Notes under the pieces: model-generated
What the model was told of the DNA's origin: nothing
Databases searched by the model: none
What the model saw: the letters and a program-made list of their open reading frames with translations, nothing else
Translations under genes and position numbers: made by a program
Source of the DNA: Glycomyces sp. TRM65418
GTDB taxonomy: Bacteria > Actinomycetota > Actinomycetes > Mycobacteriales > Micromonosporaceae
NCBI RefSeq assembly: GCF_019710475.1
Contig: NZ_JAJFAX010000004.1
Coordinates: forward strand, 1 to 64,000
Direction: 5' to 3'
Length of the DNA stretch: 64,000 nt
Shown here: piece by piece, positions 44,674 through 53,116 of the stretch
Numbering within the stretch: the first letter of the stretch is position 1
How the letters are laid out: every line of letters begins with the position of its first letter

Positions 44674-45936
44674 TCAGGAGGACAGCAGCCCGGCTTCCTT
44701 CGCGGCCTTCAAGGAAGGCTTCACCGTGTGCGTGGGCCCCACCAGGGACGACACGGCGTCCAATGTCTTCAGACCCTCGCCGGTGTTGTAAATGACCGTC
44801 TCCGCCTGCGGGTCGAGCTGGCCCGACTCCAGCAGCTTACGGAGCGTAGCGACGACCACGCCGCCGGCCGTCTCGGCGAACACGCCGGTGGTCGAAGCGA
44901 GGAGCTTTACGCCTTCGCGGATCTCGTCGTCGGAGACCTTCGCCATCCCGCCGCCCGTGGACCGGCACGCCTCGATCGCGTACGGGCCCGCGGCCGGGTC
45001 GCCGATGTTGAGGCTCTTGGCGATGCCCGTGGGCTTCACCGGGGTGATGACGTCGGTGCCCTCGGCGTACGCGTCGGCGATCGGGCTGCACCCGGCCGAC
45101 TGCGCGCCGAAGACGCGGACCTTGCCCGGCTCGGTCAGGCCGATCTCGGCCGTCTCCTCGAACGCCTTGTGGATCTTGGTGAGCAGCTCCCCGGAGGCCA
45201 TCGGCACCACGACCTGCTCGGGCAGCCGCCAGCCGAGCTGCTCGGCGACCTCGTAGCCGAGCGTCTTGGAGCCCTCGGCGTAGTAGGGGCGGATGTTGAC
45301 GTTGACGAACGCGGTCGTCTCGAACTCGTCGGTCTCCGTCAGCTCCGAGCACAGCCGGTTGACGTCGTCGTAGGAGCCCTGCACCGCCACGAGCGTGCCG
45401 CCGTAGATCGCCGACTGCACGATCTTGCCCGGCTCCAGGTCGTGGGGGATGAACACGATCGAAGGGACGCCGGCGCGGGCGGCGTGGGCGGCCACCGAGT
45501 TCGCCAGGTTCCCCGTCGAGGCGCACGCGAAGCGGTCGAAGCCGAGCTTGATCGCGGCCGAGACGGCCGTGGAGACCACGCGGTCCTTGAACGAGTGGGT
45601 GGGGTTGGCGCTGTCGTCCTTGACCCAGAGCCGGCGCATGCCCAGGGCCTTCGCCAGGTGCTTCGCGTCGATGAGCGGGGTCAGGCCGGGGTCGAGGCTC
45701 ACCCGGTCCTCGGGGTGGACGCCGACCGGCAGCAGCGGCGCGTAGCGCCAGAGGTTCTGCGGACCGGACTCGATCTGCTCGCGCGTGACCTTCGCGAGCG
45801 CGTCGAGGTCGTAGTCGACCTCGAGCGGGCCGAAGCACTCCCAACAGGCGTGCTGGGCGATCAGGTCATACGTGGCGTTGCAGTTGCGGCAGACCAAACC
45901 CTTGGCAGGGCTGTCGGCGAAAAGCGCGTTGGACAT
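44674..45936 (-). CDS. thrC: threonine synthase
   Basis: 420 residues. An N-terminal zinc-ribbon-like segment with four cysteines (GLVCRNCNATYDLIAQHACW then ECFG) precedes the fold-type II PLP domain. PLP lysine is in NPTHSFKDR (~residue 120), and the phosphate loop is ACASTGNLANSVAAHAARAG. The enzyme converts O-phosphohomoserine to threonine. The ATG at 45936 follows GGGAGGAGC. A SAM-I riboswitch ends directly at this ribosome-binding site, so high S-adenosylmethionine should lower thrC translation. hom and thrB are not adjacent. Confidence 0.96.
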   Translation of the reverse strand: MSNALFADSPAKGLVCRNCNATYDLIAQHACWECFGPLEVDYDLDALAKVTREQIESGPQNLWRYAPLLPVGVHPEDRVSLDPGLTPLIDAKHLAKALGMRRLWVKDDSANPTHSFKDRVVSTAVSAAIKLGFDRFACASTGNLANSVAAHAARAGVPSIVFIPHDLEPGKIVQSAIYGGTLVAVQGSYDDVNRLCSELTETDEFETTAFVNVNIRPYYAEGSKTLGYEVAEQLGWRLPEQVVVPMASGELLTKIHKAFEETAEIGLTEPGKVRVFGAQSAGCSPIADAYAEGTDVITPVKPTGIAKSLNIGDPAAGPYAIEACRSTGGGMAKVSDDEIREGVKLLASTTGVFAETAGGVVVATLRKLLESGQLDPQAETVIYNTGEGLKTLDAVSSLVGPTHTVKPSLKAAKEAGLLSS

Positions 45937-45951
45937 ACGAGAAGGCTCCTC

Positions 45952-46053
45952 CCTCATCTTTCCCGCGCAGCGGGCCGGAATTGGCACCTGCCGACTCGTT
46001 CGGTGGTTGCCGCAGCGTCGCAGGGCCGGACCCCTCAGCTGCTCTGGATGAAG
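45952..46053 (-). promoter_or_regulatory. SAM-I (S-box) riboswitch upstream of thrC
   Basis: On the minus strand the conserved S-box pieces occur in order: P1 5' strand CTTCATC, GAGGGGTCCGGCCCTG, CGGCAACC, GGTGCCAATTCC, and AAAGATGAGG closing P1 (CTTCATC pairs with GATGAGG, one G-U pair). P1 ends directly against the GGAGGAG ribosome-binding site of thrC, which suggests translational control. The match is by reading conserved motifs; a covariance search was not run. Confidence 0.85.
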
Positions 46054-46363
46054 TACGAGCCGAATGCTACGGGTGTGACGGGGCGATCTGCAACCGGTGT
46101 TCCAGGTTTCGAGATGCGCTCGCGATACGACCCGGCCGACCGGCCAGGCGTGCGAGCGCAGGTCACGGCCCCATGAGCCGCCTCGCGGGCGCCCCCGGAT
46201 TGTCGTCGATCTGTCAGCGGGCGCGCCGGTCGCGCCCGGGTCCTCGCCGATCCGCCCCGTGCCTCGGCCGTCGTCCTGGGAGCGCCGGTGGCCGATCGCG
46301 GCGGCAGCCTCGGCCGGGCCGCGCGAACGTGCTCGGGACCCCGCCCGGACGCTCGCCGATCCG
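46054..46363. other. thrC upstream / folP downstream gap
   Basis: No gene seen. Short similar strings (GCCGATCCGTCAGCG type) occur near 46207, 46242 and 46350, perhaps old repeats. The thrC promoter must lie in the part nearest 46060, but no clear -35/-10 was picked. Confidence 0.4.
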
Positions 46364-47383
46364 TCAGCGCGCCCGGCGCGTCGCCAGCCATACCGCGCGC
46401 GCGTCGGCCGTCCCGGCCACGTCGTGGACGCGCACGCCCCACACGCCCGCCTCGAACGCCAGCACCGAGGTCGCCAGCGTCGCCGCCTCCCGCCGCCCCA
46501 CCGGGCGCGGCTTGCCGCTCGCGTCCTCCAGGAGCCCCCCGAGGTAGGACTTGCGCGACGACCCGAACAGCACCGGGTAACCCAGCGCCACGAACTCGTC
46601 CAGGTGCGCCGACAGCCGCCAGTTGTGCTCGGCCGACTTCGCGAACCCGAGCCCCGGGTCCAGGATGAGCTTGGAGCGGTCCACGCCGGAGTCCAGCGCC
46701 GCCTCGACCCGGTCCTCCAGTTCCGCCTTCACGTCCGCGACGACGTTCTCGTAGCGCGCCAGCCGCTGCATGTCGGACGAGTGGCCCCGCCAGTGCATGA
46801 GCACCCAGAGCGCGCCGGTGTCGGCCACGACCCGCGACATGTCCGGGTCCGCCAGGCCCCCCGAGACGTCGTTGACGACGCTCGCGCCCGCGTCGATCGC
46901 GGCCGCGGCGACGGCCGCCCGGGTCGTGTCGATCGAGACGGCCAGGCTCCGTTCGGACAGGGCGGCCACCACGTCGACCACGCGGGCGATCTCGGTCGCG
47001 GCGTCGACGCGCTCGGCCCCCGGCCGGGTCGACTCGCCCCCGACGTCGATGAGGTCGGCGCCCTCGGCGCCCATCTGCTCGCCATGGGACACGGCGTCGT
47101 CGAAGTCGAGGTAGCGCCCGCCGTCGGAGAACGAATCGGGGGTGACATTGAGGACGCCCATGATCACCGGCCGGGCGGGGCCGGCGGGCTCGGGCGCGAT
47201 GCCGCGGTGCGGCAGACCGCCCGGCATCGCGACGCGCGGCGTGGCGTCCGACGCGTCGGACGCCACGGGGTCGAGCCGCGGCGCGGGGTCGAACGGCGGC
47301 ACCGGGTTGAGCGGCGGCACGGGGTCAAGCGGCTCAGTCACGGCCTCGACGTTACTCCGGCGCGTCATGAGCAGCGCACTCAT
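46364..47383 (-). CDS. folP: dihydropteroate synthase
   Basis: 339 residues. Family signatures: IMGVLNVTPDSFSDGG, DLIDVGGESTRPGA, AIDAGASVVNDVSGG, LILDPGLGFAKS and LFGSSRKSYLG. The enzyme joins p-aminobenzoate to the pterin pyrophosphate in folate synthesis and is the sulfonamide target. The ATG at 47383 overlaps the upstream stop (ATGA). The ~65 residues before the barrel are an odd Pro/Asp/Ser-rich arm (DPVPPLNPVPPFDPAPRLDP), so the GTG at 47341 or a later start is also possible. Other folate genes are not nearby. Confidence 0.93.
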   Translation of the reverse strand: MSALLMTRRSNVEAVTEPLDPVPPLNPVPPFDPAPRLDPVASDASDATPRVAMPGGLPHRGIAPEPAGPARPVIMGVLNVTPDSFSDGGRYLDFDDAVSHGEQMGAEGADLIDVGGESTRPGAERVDAATEIARVVDVVAALSERSLAVSIDTTRAAVAAAAIDAGASVVNDVSGGLADPDMSRVVADTGALWVLMHWRGHSSDMQRLARYENVVADVKAELEDRVEAALDSGVDRSKLILDPGLGFAKSAEHNWRLSAHLDEFVALGYPVLFGSSRKSYLGGLLEDASGKPRPVGRREAATLATSVLAFEAGVWGVRVHDVAGTADARAVWLATRRAR

Positions 47384-48480
47384 TCAGCGAGGTCCGTGAG
47401 GTCCAGCACGTGCCACACCAGCAGTTCCCCGGTGCCGCTGGACCACCACAGGTGCCGCGCGTCGGCGCCCGTGTCGCCCGCGCTGGAGGCCACCAGGTAC
47501 GCCGAGTCCGCTTCGAGGTCGAACAGCGTCACCGTCGTCCCGTCCCCTGTGGTCGCCGTGGTCTCGGCGAGCGGCTCGAAGCGGTCGATGAGGCCGACGT
47601 CCGGCGAGACCGCCGACGCGAAGCCCTCCGCGACCGTGACCCGCTCGCTCCCGTCTGGACGGACGAGGTCGATGCGGGAGCCGTCGGGGGAGGTGACGAC
47701 CAGCCGGCACCAGGTGGCCGAGCACAGCGTCAGCTCGTCGGCTCCGGAGAACACCTTGACGCCCGCGCCGGTGTCGGTGCGCACGAGCTGCGCCCCGCCG
47801 AGCGAGTCGGACCCGGCGCTGGCGAGCCACGGCCACGCGGCCGACTGCCAGGCGCCGCGGTGGCCGACCACGTCGACGTCGCCGCCGTCCCAGCCGATCG
47901 ACCGGCGCTCGGTGATCAGCGTCTCGCCGCGGGCGGTGGCGAGCCAGTGGAGGCGTTCGGCGGCGAACTGGAGGTCGTAGGCGCTGCCGGCGGTGATGAC
48001 GTCGCCGGTGTCGGCGGTCAGGAGCACCGCCTCGCCGGGCCGGCCGTCGGCGTCGCGTTCGGCGGTCCACAGCTCGGACTCGACCCGGCCCTGTTCGTCG
48101 GGGACGGACTGGATCCACGCGAGGCGCTCGTCGGTGGCCGCGGTGGCGACCACGCCGGGCACGCCGCCGGGTTCGGCGATCACGGTGGACGAAAGCGCGC
48201 CGTCGGCGTCCTGCTCCAGGTAGACGAGGCTCCCGGCCTCGTCGGTCGCCAGGAGGGCGTGCGCGTCCGCGTTCGGTCCGTCGAGCACGGCGAGCGGGGT
48301 CCATGGCGCGCCGTCGAGGTGACCGGGCCAGTCGACGGGTTCGGCGTCCCAGGTCTCCCACACGGTCGGCACGGCCTCGGGCGCGGCGATGCTCTCGGGG
48401 CGGTCGGGGGAGGGCCAGGCGAGCCACGCGAGGGCGAGCACCGCCGTCCCCGCGAGGGTGAGCCGCTGCCCCGTGTCCAT
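47380..48480 (-). CDS. secreted or membrane-anchored protein of unknown function
   Basis: 366 residues. An N-terminal hydrophobic helix (RLTLAGTAVLALAWLAWPSP) has no lipobox cysteine, so it is a signal anchor or signal peptide. The rest is rich in beta strands with repeated W/D/G patterns (RLAWIQSVPDEQ, RLHWLATARGETLITERRS), suggestive of a beta-propeller. No catalytic motif recognised. It is translationally coupled to folP (ATGA overlap) and lies 35 bases after the HAD gene, so the three probably form one operon. Confidence 0.75.
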   Translation of the reverse strand: MDTGQRLTLAGTAVLALAWLAWPSPDRPESIAAPEAVPTVWETWDAEPVDWPGHLDGAPWTPLAVLDGPNADAHALLATDEAGSLVYLEQDADGALSSTVIAEPGGVPGVVATAATDERLAWIQSVPDEQGRVESELWTAERDADGRPGEAVLLTADTGDVITAGSAYDLQFAAERLHWLATARGETLITERRSIGWDGGDVDVVGHRGAWQSAAWPWLASAGSDSLGGAQLVRTDTGAGVKVFSGADELTLCSATWCRLVVTSPDGSRIDLVRPDGSERVTVAEGFASAVSPDVGLIDRFEPLAETTATTGDGTTVTLFDLEADSAYLVASSAGDTGADARHLWWSSGTGELLVWHVLDLTDLAE

Positions 48481-48515
48481 CTGCCCCTTCGTGTCCGACC
48501 GGCCTTGCGGCCCGC

Positions 48516-49406
48516 TCAGTCCCGGTCGCGGGACTTGTACAGGTAGAACAGGCCCGCGCCCACCCCGGCGGCGGCCGCGGTCGGCAGCGCCAGCTTCGCG
48601 GCGCGGCGGCCGCGGCGGAAGTCGAGGACGGGCCAGCCGTAGTGCCTGGCCTGGCGGGCGAGGCGCGCGTCCGGGTTGACCGCGATCGCCTTGCCGACCT
48701 TGCGGAGCATCGGCAGGTCGTTCGCCGAGTCCGAGTAGGCGGTGCAGGTCTCGAGGTTCAGGCCGCGTTCGAGCGCCAGCTGCTCGATGCCGTCGGCCTT
48801 CGCGGGGCCGTGCATGAGGTCGCCGACGAGGCGGCCGGTGTAGCAGTCGTTCTCGATCTCGGCGATGGTGCCGAGCGCGCCGGTGAGGCCCAGGCGCGAG
48901 GCGAGGATGCCGGCGAGCTCGACCGGGCTGGCCGTCACGAGCCAGACCTCCTGGTCGGCTTCGAGGTGGCGTTCGGCGAGACGGCGGACGGGCGCGAGGA
49001 TCCGCGGCGAGATGTCGCGGTCGACGACCTCTTCGCACAGGGCGCGCATCTCCTCTACGGGGAATCCGGCGACGAGTTCGAGCGCGGAGGCCTTGATGGA
49101 GGAGATGTGGCCGTGGTGCTCGGCGTGGAACTTGAAGCGGGCCTGCTTCCAGGCGAAGTTGAGGATGTGGCGGGCGGAGAGCACACCGTGCTTGGCGAGG
49201 GCGCGGGCCAGCCAGTAGGTGGAGGCGCCGTGCATGAACGTGTTGTCGACGTCGAAGAACGCGGCGGAGGGGAGGTGGGCGAGTTCGTCGTCTCCCGGAG
49301 CCGCGGGCTCGACGACGACGGAATGGGTCAGCGCGGTACCGCCGGCCCGTGCTGTAGGCGGACGGGGCGTGGCGGAGGCGGTTGAAGGAGCCTCGATCTC
49401 AGACAC
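48516..49406 (-). CDS. HAD-IB family phosphatase with C-terminal membrane helix
   Basis: 296 residues. HAD motif I is AAFFDVDNTFMHG (~residue 48-60, D-x-D-x-T), motif II VTASPVEL, and motif III/IV TAYSDSANDLPML. This is the SerB/CicA-like HAD-IB class. The C-terminus carries a hydrophobic stretch (LALPTAAAAGVGAGLFYLYK), so it may be membrane-attached. Homologues are common near bldN and hem genes in actinobacteria; the substrate may be a phosphorylated lipid or amino acid. Confidence 0.88.
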   Translation of the reverse strand: MSEIEAPSTASATPRPPTARAGGTALTHSVVVEPAAPGDDELAHLPSAAFFDVDNTFMHGASTYWLARALAKHGVLSARHILNFAWKQARFKFHAEHHGHISSIKASALELVAGFPVEEMRALCEEVVDRDISPRILAPVRRLAERHLEADQEVWLVTASPVELAGILASRLGLTGALGTIAEIENDCYTGRLVGDLMHGPAKADGIEQLALERGLNLETCTAYSDSANDLPMLRKVGKAIAVNPDARLARQARHYGWPVLDFRRGRRAAKLALPTAAAAGVGAGLFYLYKSRDRD

Positions 49407-49749
49407 CCTAAAAGCCTACAAGCCTCAGGCAGACGGCCTGTAACGCGAGCACGCGAGCCCGGTGAATTTCCAGTGTGGGCCCAGTTACGCCGCTTGGCCC
49501 CGACCGCCCGGAACGGCCGGTTCACGAGGTTTCCCGCCGTTCGGAGCGAGGACCCGTTCGGGCGACGAGGCGCTGGACGCGGTGCTCGTCGCACTCCCGC
49601 GCAACGGTGGAAACCCCTTTCCCGGGCGGGGGCGGCGGTCAGTCGAGCCGCCGCGGCCATGGCGGAGGGCCGGGGGGGCCGTACGGCCCCCCGGCCCTCA
49701 CTCCGCACCGTCGGATGGTCGGTCGTGCGCGCCGCACCGTCGCGACGAC
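49407..49749. other. gap between HAD gene and DUF5667 gene
   Basis: Apart from the hairpin at 49675-49709 I see no gene or repeat here. Confidence 0.5.
49675..49709 (-). terminator. very stable terminator hairpin
   Basis: GAGGGCCGGGGGGGCC and its complement (one bulged G) form a ~15-bp GC stem around GTAC, 41 bases downstream of the DUF5667 gene. Confidence 0.7.
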
Positions 49750-51012
49750 TCAGTTGATCAGGTCCGAGATGATCCCGCTCAGTTCGCCGAGGACGTCGTC
49801 GTCCTCGGACATCGGGCTCGGGTCGCCGGTCGTCGCCGGGGCGCTCGTACCGCCCGTGGTCGGATCGGACAGCGGCGCGTCCGTCACCGCACCGCTCGGG
49901 CTCTCGCCGGTCGGCTCGGTGCCGCCGCTGTCGCCCTCGTCCTCGTCCGAAGGCTCGACGCCGTTCCCGGTCGGGCCGCTCTCGGCCTCCTCGGGCGTGC
50001 CCGACTGCGCCGGGCTCGTGGCGTCCCGGTTGTCCTTCGTGCACGAGCCGGGGATCGGCCCGAGCTCGTCGCTCTGGCCCCCCGGCACGGTGCAGTCCAG
50101 CGCCTCGCGCAGCTCCACCGACCGCACCGCGGCGGCCTCCAGGACCGCGATCAGCTCCTCGCCGGCCGTCAACGCCTCGCCGTCGAGCCCGTCCACCAGG
50201 TCCTCGAGCACCCAGCGGTGCTCGTTGGTGAACAGGTCGACGTAGTCCAGCGGCGACGCGTCCTCGTTCGCGACCGCGAGCTCGCCCAGGATCGCCGTGC
50301 CGCTGCGCAGTTCGCCCGCCGCGTCGCTCAAGGCGCTCGCGACCGCCGCCTCGTCGCCGGTGATCTCGGCGGCCTCCTGGATGCGCGTGCGCGCGAACTC
50401 CAGGTACAGCTGGGCCTTCCCGAGATCGTTGCCCGCCAAGGCGAGCTGGGCGCGCTCGGTCGAGCGCTTGACGTTGTACAGCGTGTCGCCCGGCAGCGCG
50501 TCCCCCGAGGCCGCGGAGACCCCGGAGACGGCCACCGTGCCGGTGAGCAGCGCCGCGACGATCGCGAGGCGGCGCCCGCCCCGCGGGCGCTTGGGGAACA
50601 TGTCGTCGGTGACCGGCGCGCGCTTGGGTTCGGGCACGGCGGCGCTGGCGCGGTGCCGCGCCGTGACGCCGATGCCTTCTTCCGCGGCGACGGCCATGAG
50701 CCGGCGCCTGGTGGCGTCGTGCCACTGCTGCGACGGCCGACTGGCGGCCATGAGCTGCTCGCCGAGGTCGTCGAGCCGGTCGATGACGCCGACGAGTTCC
50801 GCGAACGCTTCCGCGGACTCGTGGTGCGCTGTCGTGCGGCGCGCGGGCTCGTCGTGCATCGACGTATGCGGCACGGACGTGACGTGTACTGACGCGCCCG
50901 ATGCGTCAGCGCTGCCGCGCGGATGAGGGAGGGCGGGGTCCTCGGAGTCAAGCAGTCGTGCGAATTCCTCCGCGCGACGGCGCTCCATAGGGTTCAAAGT
51001 CACCGGGCACAC
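49750..51012 (-). CDS. DUF5667 membrane protein, putative RsbN-like anti-sigma factor
   Basis: 420 residues from the GTG at 51012 behind GAGAGGGG. A cytoplasmic part (~1-146) with helical segments (RRRAEEFARLLDSED; FAELVGVIDRLDDLGEQL) leads to one membrane helix (RRLAIVAALLTGTVAVSGVS, ~147-167). An outer DUF5667 domain (GDTLYNVKRSTERAQLALAG, ...) and a Ser/Thr/Asp/Pro-rich tail follow. It lies directly downstream of a BldN-like sigma gene, the place of RsbN in Streptomyces. An anti-sigma role is inferred from topology and position. Confidence 0.75.
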   Translation of the reverse strand: MCPVTLNPMERRRAEEFARLLDSEDPALPHPRGSADASGASVHVTSVPHTSMHDEPARRTTAHHESAEAFAELVGVIDRLDDLGEQLMAASRPSQQWHDATRRRLMAVAAEEGIGVTARHRASAAVPEPKRAPVTDDMFPKRPRGGRRLAIVAALLTGTVAVSGVSAASGDALPGDTLYNVKRSTERAQLALAGNDLGKAQLYLEFARTRIQEAAEITGDEAAVASALSDAAGELRSGTAILGELAVANEDASPLDYVDLFTNEHRWVLEDLVDGLDGEALTAGEELIAVLEAAAVRSVELREALDCTVPGGQSDELGPIPGSCTKDNRDATSPAQSGTPEEAESGPTGNGVEPSDEDEGDSGGTEPTGESPSGAVTDAPLSDPTTGGTSAPATTGDPSPMSEDDDVLGELSGIISDLIN

Positions 51013-51314
51013 CCCCTCTCACTGCATGGATCCTGCTCCTGTACTGAGAACAACGCACGAGTAGCCCCTGAGGTTACGGTTCGCCGCGAACGAAGCGGCG
51101 CGGACTTCATCGGCCGCGTCGCGCTTCGGTCTCGCGACGGTATCGGGCCGGTGAACGACCCTGACCTGGCAGTGTCGGTCCGCCCGGGCAGGGCCCGGCG
51201 GATCGCGGATGACGGATTCGCGGGTCGCGGCCCGCGAAGACGGGTTGTTGACGGGTTTCCGACAGCAGCCTGAGCCGCCGGAAGGGGACGGGGAAAGGGG
51301 ATCGGAGCGCCGCC
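51013..51314. other. gap between sigma factor and DUF5667 gene
   Basis: About 300 bases with no gene. It could hold a separate promoter for the DUF5667 gene; none is convincing by eye. Confidence 0.4.
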
Positions 51315-52202
51315 TCAGCCTCGGAAGCCGTCGGGCAGCAGCCGTGCGAGCGTCCGCACGGCCCGATACTGGAGCGCCTTCACTGCGCCTTCGTTCTTGC
51401 CCATGGTGCGGGCCGTCTCGGCGACGGTGAACCCCTGCAGGAACCGCAGGACGATGCACTCCTGCTGGTCCGGGTTGAGTTTCTTGACCGCCGTGAGGAG
51501 CGTGGCGTTGGTCAGCTTCTCCAGCGCGGCCGTCTCGGGCGAGGTGCTCGGGTCGGCGTCCTGCGCGTCCGCGCCCAGCACGTCCGGCTTGACGATCTCG
51601 AGCCGGTAGCGGCCCGACTTGAAGTGGTCGACCACCAGGTTCCGCGCGATCGTCACCAGCCAGGCCCCGAAGGCCCGGCCCTGCCAGCTGAAGCTGGAGA
51701 TGCGCCGCAGCGCCCGCAGGAACGTCTCGGACGCGAGGTCCTCGGCGAGCTGGGCGTTGTTCACGCGGAAGTAGATGTAGCGGTAGACCGTCTCGCTGTA
51801 GCGGTCGTAGATCTCGCCGAAGGCGCTCGGGTCGCCGTTCTGGGCGCGCGCCACCAGATCCGCGACCTCGTCGCCGTCCACCTGGTCGGCGCTGGGGTCG
51901 GACTGCTCGGGCGCGCCGGGTGCGGACGTCTCGGTCGCCCCCGCAGCGCCCGCGTCCCCGCCGCCGCGGCGCACGTGCTGCTGCTCGGCGGTGCCGGTGT
52001 CCAGGCTCAGGACCGTCCACACGGCCTGACGGAGCCGTTCGAAGGTCGGGGCCGGCAGCTGCGACAGGGCGTCGGCCACGGCCCCGCCGCTGAGGTAGGG
52101 GGCGATGTCGGTGAACAGAGCGGTGTCGTGGCCCGCGAGCATCCTCGGTGACGCTTGCGAACCGTACATGTGGCTAGCCAGAGCTGGTGCAATACCGGGC
52201 AC
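51315..52202 (-). CDS. ECF sigma factor, BldN-like
   Basis: 295 residues from the GTG at 52202 (GGAGG 7 bases before). A ~110-residue N-terminal extension precedes region 2 (AFGEIYDRYSETVYRYIYFR, DLASETFLRALRRISSF) and region 4 (LNPDQQECIVLRFLQGFTVA, ETARTMGKNEGAVKALQYRA). ECF factors are normally ~180-200 residues. A long N-terminal extension is a mark of Streptomyces BldN, which is made as a proprotein and is needed for aerial development. Neighbouring rex and hem genes match the Streptomyces bldN neighbourhood. Confidence 0.85.
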   Translation of the reverse strand: MPGIAPALASHMYGSQASPRMLAGHDTALFTDIAPYLSGGAVADALSQLPAPTFERLRQAVWTVLSLDTGTAEQQHVRRGGGDAGAAGATETSAPGAPEQSDPSADQVDGDEVADLVARAQNGDPSAFGEIYDRYSETVYRYIYFRVNNAQLAEDLASETFLRALRRISSFSWQGRAFGAWLVTIARNLVVDHFKSGRYRLEIVKPDVLGADAQDADPSTSPETAALEKLTNATLLTAVKKLNPDQQECIVLRFLQGFTVAETARTMGKNEGAVKALQYRAVRTLARLLPDGFRG

Positions 52203-52527
52203 TAGTGGCCTCCTCGTGTGAGGGGTCGGGCCGAGTCATGCGATCGGGTCCCGCAGGGACTGACCCGCCTGAGTCTAGAAATCACACAGGGCGCCGTTGC
52301 GGATTTGCGATCGGCGTGTCGCGCTCGGTGACGGCTTGGGCCAGGATGATGTCGGCGATCGCCCGGCGCACCGACGTACCCTTCTTCGCGGGGGCGGAAT
52401 CCCACCATTACCTCCCCAGATATCCAGAAGCCCGCGTTCGCGGGCCCGTTCTGGCTCAATAGTGATCGAGAAATGACGGAGGGTGTCGCACAGATTGTGC
52501 GATCTTCCGACGCGCGGAGGGAGCAGG
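52203..52527. other. divergent regulatory region, sigma factor / redoxin
   Basis: It contains a hairpin GCCCGCG-TT-CGCGGGC (52430-52445). The promoters of both divergent genes must lie here, but I cannot fix them. Confidence 0.45.
52486..52502. promoter_or_regulatory. inverted repeat before the redoxin gene
   Basis: TCGCACA and TGTGCGA form a perfect 7-bp inverted repeat with a 3-base centre, 26 bases before the redoxin start. It is an operator-like site. It does not match the Rex box (TTGTGAA-N4-TTCACAA) well enough to name the regulator. Confidence 0.45.
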
Positions 52528-52770
52528 GTGAACAGGCTGACGCTGTTGACTACAAGGGATTGCCATCTGTGCGAGGCCGCGCGCGCCGATCTCGACCGGG
52601 TGGCCCGTGAGGCGGGCCTGGACTGGAGCGAGGTCGACGTGGCCGGCGACGCTGCGTTGGCGCGCGAATACGGCGACCGCCTGCCGGTGGTCCTCCTCGA
52701 CGGCCGCGAGCACAGCTACTGGGACGTCGACGTGCCGCGCCTGAAGCGCGACCTCGGAGGCGCGCAGTAG
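52528..52770 (+). CDS. glutaredoxin-like protein
   Basis: 80 residues from the GTG at 52528 (GGAGGGAGCAGG before it). Thioredoxin fold with a CxxC active site (TTRDCHLCEAARADL) and the cis-proline loop RLPVVLLDG. The family (glutaredoxin/DUF836) reduces disulfides. Position beside the redox repressor gene rex and heme genes suggests a redox-homeostasis role; this is inference. Confidence 0.88.
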   Translation: MNRLTLLTTRDCHLCEAARADLDRVAREAGLDWSEVDVAGDAALAREYGDRLPVVLLDGREHSYWDVDVPRLKRDLGGAQ

Positions 52771-53116
52771 TCACGTTTCAGCGCGCCGAGGACGACGCGC
52801 CGAAAAAACCCGGTTAACGGGCATCCCCGGAGTTTTAGGGCAAAATCGATTCGGACGGCGGCTCGCCGGGACGCACGGAATTCGGTACAGCTGGGCTTCA
52901 GCCCGGTGTTACGGGGGTGTACCGCACCGGTCCCGCGAGCCGCCGAGTCCGTTCCCGCACGTCGCGGCCCCCTCTCTCTCCGCTCGGGTGCACGGCCCGG
53001 CGCGCGCGGCGCCCTCGTTAGCGTCGCCTGTGCGATTCGCCGCACCGCCCACCTCCTAAGCTGAGTGACGCGCCGGTGAACGACGGCGCGGAACCAGCGG
53101 ACCTGGAGTTCCACCA
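52771..53116. other. upstream region of rex
   Basis: About 350 bases with no gene. CCCGGTTAACGGG preceded by A6 forms a small hairpin at ~52805-52822. A Rex box could not be found, so autoregulation is not supported here. Confidence 0.45.

Noticed and set aside
52187..52462. Plus-strand frame in the sigma factor/redoxin gap
   Set aside because: Overlaps the divergent start region, has no ribosome site and no recognisable sequence pattern.
52771..53116. Search for a Rex box upstream of rex
   Set aside because: No TTGTGAA-N4-TTCACAA-like palindrome was found; the nearest AT-rich string (TTTTAGGGCAAAA) does not fit.
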